Shown: positions 12,714-15,625 of the stretch, in pieces
How the letters are laid out: each line of letters starts with the position of its first letter
How positions within the stretch are numbered: position 1 is the stretch's first letter
Notes under the pieces: model-generated
The model's database searches: none
Told to the model about the DNA's origin: nothing
What the model saw: only the letters and a program-made list of their open reading frames with translations
DNA from: Baffinella frigidus
Taxonomy: Eukaryota; Cryptophyceae; Cryptomonadales; Baffinellaceae
Assembly: GCA_026770585.1 (NCBI GenBank)
Contig: MU646456.1
Location: 21,355-36,979, forward strand
DNA length: 15,625 nucleotides
Direction: 5' to 3'
Position numbers and translations under genes: made by a program

Positions 12714-12760
12714 AACCTCTGGCTAGGGCGTGAACGCGGTGCACGACCTAGCCAGAGGTT
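12714..12760. other. Hairpin upstream of the zinc-finger fragment
   Basis: AACCTCTGGCTAGG and CCTAGCCAGAGGTT are perfect 14-bp arms, with an inner CGTG/CACG pair. A similar but weaker arrangement, ggtcgtgagcgcagttcacg followed by acctagacagagg, lies at 13193-13225 on the far side of the zinc-finger fragment. Confidence 0.7.
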
Positions 12761-12865
12761 GTGTCGCACGACCTAGACATGCCGCTGCATCCGGGCGTGA
12801 CTTTTGCCTGCGAGACGTGCGGCAAAACCTTCAAGGCGGCCGTCTACCTGGCTAAGCACATGCTA
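12752..12865 (+). pseudogene. C2H2 zinc-finger exon fragment, part 1 (interrupted by X element)
   Basis: The frame opened by PEVVSHDLDMPLHPGVTFAC contains a classic finger start: Cys (12809), Cys (12818), GKTF, then Leu (12848) and the first His (12857), spacing C-x2-C-x12-H. The second His is missing because the X element begins at the TA within the CTA codon 12863-12865. Without interruption a stop follows at 12878. C2H2 fingers bind DNA or RNA, and this may be a transcription-factor-like protein. No start or promoter is identified, since the frame is open upstream only to 12752. Confidence 0.75.
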
Positions 12866-13051
12866 GAGCTATTCCAGTAGGACTTGTCGCGTTTTCGACT
12901 TCGAGATTTCAAAATTTCAGACTTCAAAAAGGTTTTAAAGGGCGTAAAACGTTTCAAAACACACCGTTTCAAATCTCATGGTACAAATGAAGTCTTGAAG
13001 TCTCGAAGTCGCGAAATCGAAAACGCGACAAGTCCTACCGGAATAGCTCTA
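12864..13051. mobile_element. X-family foldback MITE inserted in the zinc-finger exon
   Basis: 188 bp including TA at both ends. The ends are TAGAGCTATTCCAGTAGGAC and, on the other strand, TAGAGCTATTCCGGTAGGAC. Arms extend about 40 bp (cttgtcgcgttttcga in both). Element plus one TA is 186 bp, a multiple of three. A matching end fragment lies at 5212-5225. The TA duplication and foldback form fit a Tc1/mariner-type MITE by inference. Confidence 0.9.
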
Positions 13052-13118
13052 CTGCATTCGGACGAGGAACACCTCTGCGAGACGTGCGGCAAGACCTTCT
13101 CGACGGCCGCCTACCTGC
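13052..13118 (+). pseudogene. C2H2 zinc-finger exon fragment, part 2
   Basis: CTG CAT supplies the missing second His (13055) of finger 1 when joined to codon 12863-12865, giving H-x3-H. A linker (SDEEHL) leads to a second finger start CETCGKTFSTAAYLQ with Cys at 13076 and 13085. At about 13116 the sequence switches to L-element DNA, so finger 2 lacks both His. Its CETCGKTF matches finger 1 exactly, as expected of repeated fingers in one protein. Confidence 0.75.
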
Positions 13119-13190
13119 AAATTTGGTCACGTAACACCCAAGAATCCGGCCCTACATTCAAATCCGAAACCCTCGAAGCCCACCGAGTGG
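13116..13190 (+). mobile_element. L-family element, left-truncated, ending zinc finger 2
   Basis: gcaaatttggtcacgtaaca and cccaagaatc, then gaaaccctcgaagcccaccg and agtgg, correspond to the right half of the L elements at 9785 and 13420. The left half with its terminal repeat is absent. Confidence 0.7.
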
Positions 13191-13419
13191 GTAGGTCGTG
13201 AGCGCAGTTCACGACCTAGACAGAGGGCGTAGACCGCGTCTCCTCACACCGACCCGAGGTGAGACCAAGGGTGTGCTACACCCCCTCACGATCAGGGGTA
13301 CATACCTCACTCATCAGAAACCAGCTGGTTTCTGATGAGCTCCAATTCCGGCCACTTTTGGCGTATTGGCCTCGCCAATATATGGCTAGTTACGTTCCCT
13401 CACGAACCTGCGCCTTCAA
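13191..13419. other. Unassigned stretch with a perfect 30-bp palindrome
   Basis: 13310-13339 has half-site CTCATCAGAAACCAG followed by its exact inverse. Nearby, gtcacgtaactagccatata (8496-8515) has an inverse relative, atatatggctagttacgt (13378-13395). No gene is recognised. Confidence 0.6.
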
Positions 13420-13558
13420 CCACACGGTGGACTACGAACCTCTCATCAAAAGTCGACTTGCATTGATGTAATTGACTTTGAAGGATTTTCTGGTGCAATT
13501 TGGTCACGTAACACCCTGAATTCTAGCCCCAACGAAACCTTTGTAGCCCACCGTGTGG
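13420..13558 (+). mobile_element. L-family MITE, copy 2, with paralogous empty site
   Basis: 139 bp. The ends are CCACACGGTGGACTACGAA and, on the other strand, CCACACGGTGGGCTACAAA. Left flank cctgcgccttcaa and right flank cgggagctccaaatcgcgta are contiguous at 13722-13757 (cctgcgccgtcaa-cgggagctccaaatcgcg). This gives an uninterrupted version of the site and indicates 0-1 bp of target duplication. Confidence 0.85.
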
Positions 13559-13612
13559 CGGGAGCTCCAAATCGCGTATCCGAAACACGTCCTCCAAGAA
13601 GACGTCCCCTCC
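13559..13612 (-). pseudogene. Short duplicate of the EDVFR..IRDLELP fragment
   Basis: On the minus strand it reads DVFLEDVFRIRDLELP, in step with EFYMEDVFRAIRDLELP at 13733-13790. One three-base codon (Ala) differs by an indel. The L element abuts its end. It appears to be a partial copy of the same decayed coding sequence. Confidence 0.4.
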
Positions 13613-13619
13613 CACCCCA

Positions 13620-13717
13620 CCCAGGATTGTTGGGGGGGTAATTGGTTTAATTAGGATTCATGAGTAAAATTACCTATGCCGTAGTAATTTCTCCTATTAT
13701 TTCTCTAACAGACTGAG
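13620..13717 (+). mobile_element. O-family foldback repeat, copy 3
   Basis: ccaggattgttgggggg, then aattaggattcatgagtaaa, the TATGCCGTA centre, and tttctctaacagactgag. It shares both ends with 11457-11552. Confidence 0.7.
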
Positions 13718-13890
13718 AACCTGCGCCGTCAACGGGAGCTCCAAATCGCGTATCGCACGGAACACGTCCTCCATGTAGAACTCGACCCCCACCGCCCCGA
13801 GCAGCCTTGGCACCGCGTCGCCCCCCCCCTTTCTGTCGAACACCGCGCGCGAGAGCGTCGACGCTATCCTGCGTGTTGAGCACGACGGGA
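13701..13890 (-). pseudogene. Possible coding fragment, unidentified (EFYMEDVFRAIRDLELP)
   Basis: One minus-strand frame reads RRIASTLSRAVFDRKGGGDA, then VPRLLGAVGVEFYMEDVFRA and IRDLELPLTAQVLSLLEK, and stops just inside the O repeat. Composition is strongly protein-like and the segment is partly duplicated at 13559-13612. The neighbouring minus frame is also open, and a run of nine C bases (13821-13829) is a likely frameshift spot. No family is recognised and the 5' part runs into a minisatellite, so it is probably a decayed exon. Confidence 0.35.
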
Positions 13891-14078
13891 TGTGACTGCG
13901 TGATCAACACCCCCCGTGGGGACGTGATTGTGTGATGAACACGCCCCTTTGAAAACGTGATCGCGTGATGGACACACCCCGTGTGGACGTGATTGTGTGA
14001 TGAACACCCCCCTTTGAGGACGTGATCGCGTGATGGACACACCCCGTGTGGACGTGATTGCGTGATGATCACACACCC
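13884..14078 (+). repeat. 65-bp dimeric minisatellite
   Basis: About three copies of a 65-bp unit (starts at 13916, 13981 and 14046), each made of two related halves of 32-33 bp: gtgtggacgtgattgtgtga.. and ..gaggacgtgatcgcgtgatg. The 65-bp period is not a multiple of three, so long minus-strand frames across it are incidental. Confidence 0.8.
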
Positions 14079-14165
14079 GTGTGCGCTCAACACTCAACAG
14101 CCCCCGGGAAACGTGCGTGTCTCAACACAAACAAGGCGCATCAACGCTGGTTAGGCTTGAAGAGG

Positions 14166-14340
14166 GTACTGCGCGGGAGAGCTACATTTAATTTTACTCC
14201 CTGAATCCTTCTATTATTCCTCTTTGAAATCGGCAAAAGTTGCCGGAAATTCCCACAGATAATTGACTTTGACGGCAAGGGCAACCGCAAGATAAGGTAC
14301 TCCATCAGATCGGTTACCAACTAGCTCTCCCCCGTAGTAC
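14166..14340 (+). mobile_element. S-family MITE, copy 3
   Basis: 175 bp. The ends are GTACTGCGCGGGAGAGCTAC and, on the other strand, GTACTACGGGGGAGAGCTAG. This copy stands alone without A sequence, which shows S is an independent element. GTAC or TA could be the target duplication. Confidence 0.8.
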
Positions 14341-14390
14341 GCACCTGGTCTTGCCGCCCAGCCCATTGGCTGGTATTTGAGCCATTTTCA

Positions 14391-14491
14391 TTGTTTCATA
14401 GATGAACTCATAGAAGAAATTACCACGGCATGGGTAATTTTACTTATGAATCCTAATTAAATCAATTACCCCCCCCCAACAATCCTGGGTG
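14391..14491 (-). mobile_element. O-family foldback repeat, copy 4
   Basis: Begins ttgtttcatag after gagccattttca, matching the end of the copy at 1964-2062. The centre is ACGGCATGG, and it ends ccccccaacaatcctgggt. Confidence 0.7.
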
Positions 14492-14560
14492 GGCACCTGG
14501 TCTTCCCATCAGGCCCGCCTCCCGACCGCACCACCCTGTCGAGTGTGGGAGAGGTTTCAA

Positions 14561-14749
14561 CGGCACACAGAAAGCGCCTCACGACTGAACCCTTTCTCAC
14601 GACAGCGTGTTGCTTTACAATTAAACGTGTTGCTTTACAGTAAATCACCACCCTGCAGTGTGTGGGAGAGAGTTGCTGTAAAATTGACCGTAAAGCAATA
14701 CGCTCAGCCGTTAGAAAGCGTTCAGGTGTGAGCCGCTTTCTGTGTGCCG
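14561..14749. mobile_element. Y-family foldback element
   Basis: 189 bp. The left arm CGGCACACAGAAAGCGCCTC pairs with the right arm CGGCACACAGAAAGCGGCTC on the other strand. Pairing continues through about 60 bases with several mismatches (gttgctttac in both). accaccctg plus gagtgtgggagag occurs just outside (14529) and again inside (14647). It is the only copy in the window, and no clear target duplication is visible. Confidence 0.8.
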
Positions 14750-14846
14750 GTGTTGGTGCACACCCGTACACCGCGCGACCCTAAACCCTCAGACGCTAGT
14801 TCGCAAGCCATGGTTTCCAAATCATGCACCTACCGCACACGCCCCC
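14750..14846. other. Short spacer between foldback elements
   Basis: Contains an isolated gaccctaaaccctcag telomere-like motif at about 14778-14793. No gene is recognised. Confidence 0.4.
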
Positions 14847-14996
14847 TAGCTCTGTCTCACCTAGATTTGGGCTCGCCATCACCCCCCCCCCCCCTCCAAT
14901 TTCACAGGTGAATTTCGGGGGGGCGTCAGAATTCACCTGTGAAATTTCTGGGGGGTGCGAAATAATGGCGAGCCCAAATTTACTAGGACAGAGCTA
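14847..14996. mobile_element. T-family foldback element
   Basis: 150 bp. The ends are TAGCTCTGTCTCACCTAG and, on the other strand, TAGCTCTGTCCTAGTAAA. Then atttgggctcgccat appears in both arms, and an inner pair ttcacaggtgaattc and its inverse. TA lies at both ends. A solo end occurs at 8381-8411. Long C-runs lie on both sides and inside. Confidence 0.8.
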
Positions 14997-15040
14997 GCCC
15001 CCCCCCCCTCCAAGAACGCGCCCCGCAGAGCTTCCCCAAT

Positions 15041-15203
15041 CTCATCCGGTCAGGTATTTAAATCAAATGCTCGGGAGTTCCCCGAATGTACGAAAATTGC
15101 TACACATGATCTTTTGGACACGACTCTTTTATCGCTTGTGTAGTAATTTTCGTTGTATGGGGAACTCCGCCGAGCATTTAAATTAAATACCTGACCGGAT
15201 TAA
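15041..15203. mobile_element. U-family foldback element
   Basis: About 163 bp. CCGGTCAGGTATTTAAATCA and, on the other strand, CCGGTCAGGTATTTAATTTA begin arms of nearly 40 bp that continue through atgctcgg and gagttcccc. Inner acgaaaattgctacac and its inverse pair as well. Only the central 30 or so bases are unpaired. The exact outer ends (aatctcat / attaaatcc) are uncertain. Confidence 0.8.
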
Positions 15204-15325
15204 ATCCCCGCTCAGCGGTGCCAAAGTGCTGACGTGGCGATCGTCCCTTGACAGTGTGGACGGGTGCGGGGGAGAGCAGGTCGTAAGTTCCCACTCTATC
15301 CCCCTGTGCGGTTGTGTTCTGGAGG
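15204..15325. other. Unassigned stretch
   Basis: No repeat partner or gene signal was noticed. Confidence 0.4.
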
Positions 15326-15326
15326 C

Positions 15327-15372
<46 letters not shown>

Positions 15373-15400
15373 ATCCTCAACCCTCAACCCTCAACCCTCA
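15326..15400 (-). repeat. (CCCTCAA)n heptamer array
   Basis: About ten heptamers with one CAATCCT variant. Read on the minus strand the unit is TTGAGGG, one base from TTTAGGG. It is followed by ttaccagggcgtcccccaca and caaccg, a flank that reappears after the next array. Confidence 0.95.
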
Positions 15401-15510
15401 GCTTACCAGGGCGTCCCCCACACAACCGGAGGGGCCTCCCGTGCGCCCCCAAACCTATCCCTTTTCTGGTACGCATGTTATCCCTTAGTCTGACGATTGG
15501 ATGCTCACCG

Positions 15511-15593
15511 GGTCTAGGTTCTAGGGTCTAGGGTCTAGGGTCTAGGGTCTAGGGTCTAGGGTCTAGGGTCTAGGGTCTAGGGTCTAGGGTCTA
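15511..15593 (+). repeat. (TCTAGGG)n heptamer array
   Basis: About eleven heptamers, nearly homogeneous, one base from TTTAGGG and G-rich on the + strand. It is followed by ctaccgcggcgtcccccacg and caaccg, matching the flank after the previous array. The repeat then runs to within 32 bp of the window end. Confidence 0.95.
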
Positions 15594-15625
15594 CCGCGGC
15601 GTCCCCCACGCAACCGCCGGGATCG

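Noticed and set aside
13884-14078. CRISPR-like direct repeats
   Set aside because: The units are contiguous alternating half repeats without unique spacers, so this is a minisatellite.
13674-14093. 139-codon minus frame
   Set aside because: Most of it runs over the 65-bp minisatellite, whose period is not a multiple of three. The more protein-like frame here is a different one.
15511-15625. True chromosome end
   Set aside because: Sequence continues past the TCTAGGG array with non-heptamer DNA, and the unit is a variant of the telomere repeat.
1-15625. tRNA or rRNA genes
   Set aside because: No cloverleaf with a GTTCRANNC T-arm and matching acceptor, and no recognisable conserved rRNA segment, was found by eye.
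1-15625. Transposase, reverse transcriptase or integrase remains
   Set aside because: No catalytic motif such as DDE spacing or YxDD was recognised in any frame. All elements appear non-autonomous.

Overview
The window looks like a piece of a nuclear genome from a eukaryote, probably an alga. No bacterial operon, ribosome binding site pattern, tRNA, rRNA or complete protein-coding gene can be supported. The organism guess rests on long and short tracts of heptamers related to the plant/algal-type telomere repeat TTTAGGG (TTTAGGG, TTTCGGG, TGTAGGG, TTGAGGG, TCTAGGG), on dinucleotide and trinucleotide microsatellites, and on a very high density of short inverted-repeat elements. Green algae are one possibility, but several other algal groups share this telomere type, so the lineage is inference only. 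Most open reading frames are chance frames through repeats.

Layout. 1-90 is an (AG)n microsatellite. 90-2300 is a patchwork of MITE-like families here called G, A, S, H, N and O. 2420-2725 is an AT-rich island with a 58-bp tandem. 2727-3275 holds a protein-like duplicated fragment and an R-family element. 3276-3660 is apparently single copy. 3661-5400 holds a complete A element, repeated B blocks, palindromic H2 and GC-rich C blocks. 5530-6540 holds a perfect palindrome and the F, P and G elements. 6704-7105 is a 400-bp array of TGTAGGG-type heptamers with higher-order structure, and a shorter inverted relative lies at 8204-8309. 8631-9312 is a 270-bp direct duplication. 9546-9692 is an exact 21-bp x 7 minisatellite. 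9785-10600 holds the L, F and W elements and a nest of CGTAGCCCGCTGTG ends. 10620-12080 is a repeated cassette carrying telomere-like tracts, with G, H, O and R elements between. 12130-13200 contains hairpins and a C2H2 zinc-finger fragment split by a TA-flanked foldback element. 13420-14490 contains an L element next to a paralogous empty site, a 65-bp dimeric minisatellite, and S and O elements. 14561-15203 is three consecutive foldback elements. 15326-15593 contains two telomere-variant arrays of opposite strand polarity.

No transposase is encoded here, so all elements are non-autonomous. The best-supported biology is that many families of small foldback DNA transposons, several flanked by TA and one by TAA, have inserted into each other, into telomere-like tracts and into gene fragments. 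In two cases the pre-insertion state can be read in the window itself: the zinc-finger reading frame at 12752-13118 and the empty L site at 13720-13770. Family letters are labels for this window only. All identities were judged by eye.
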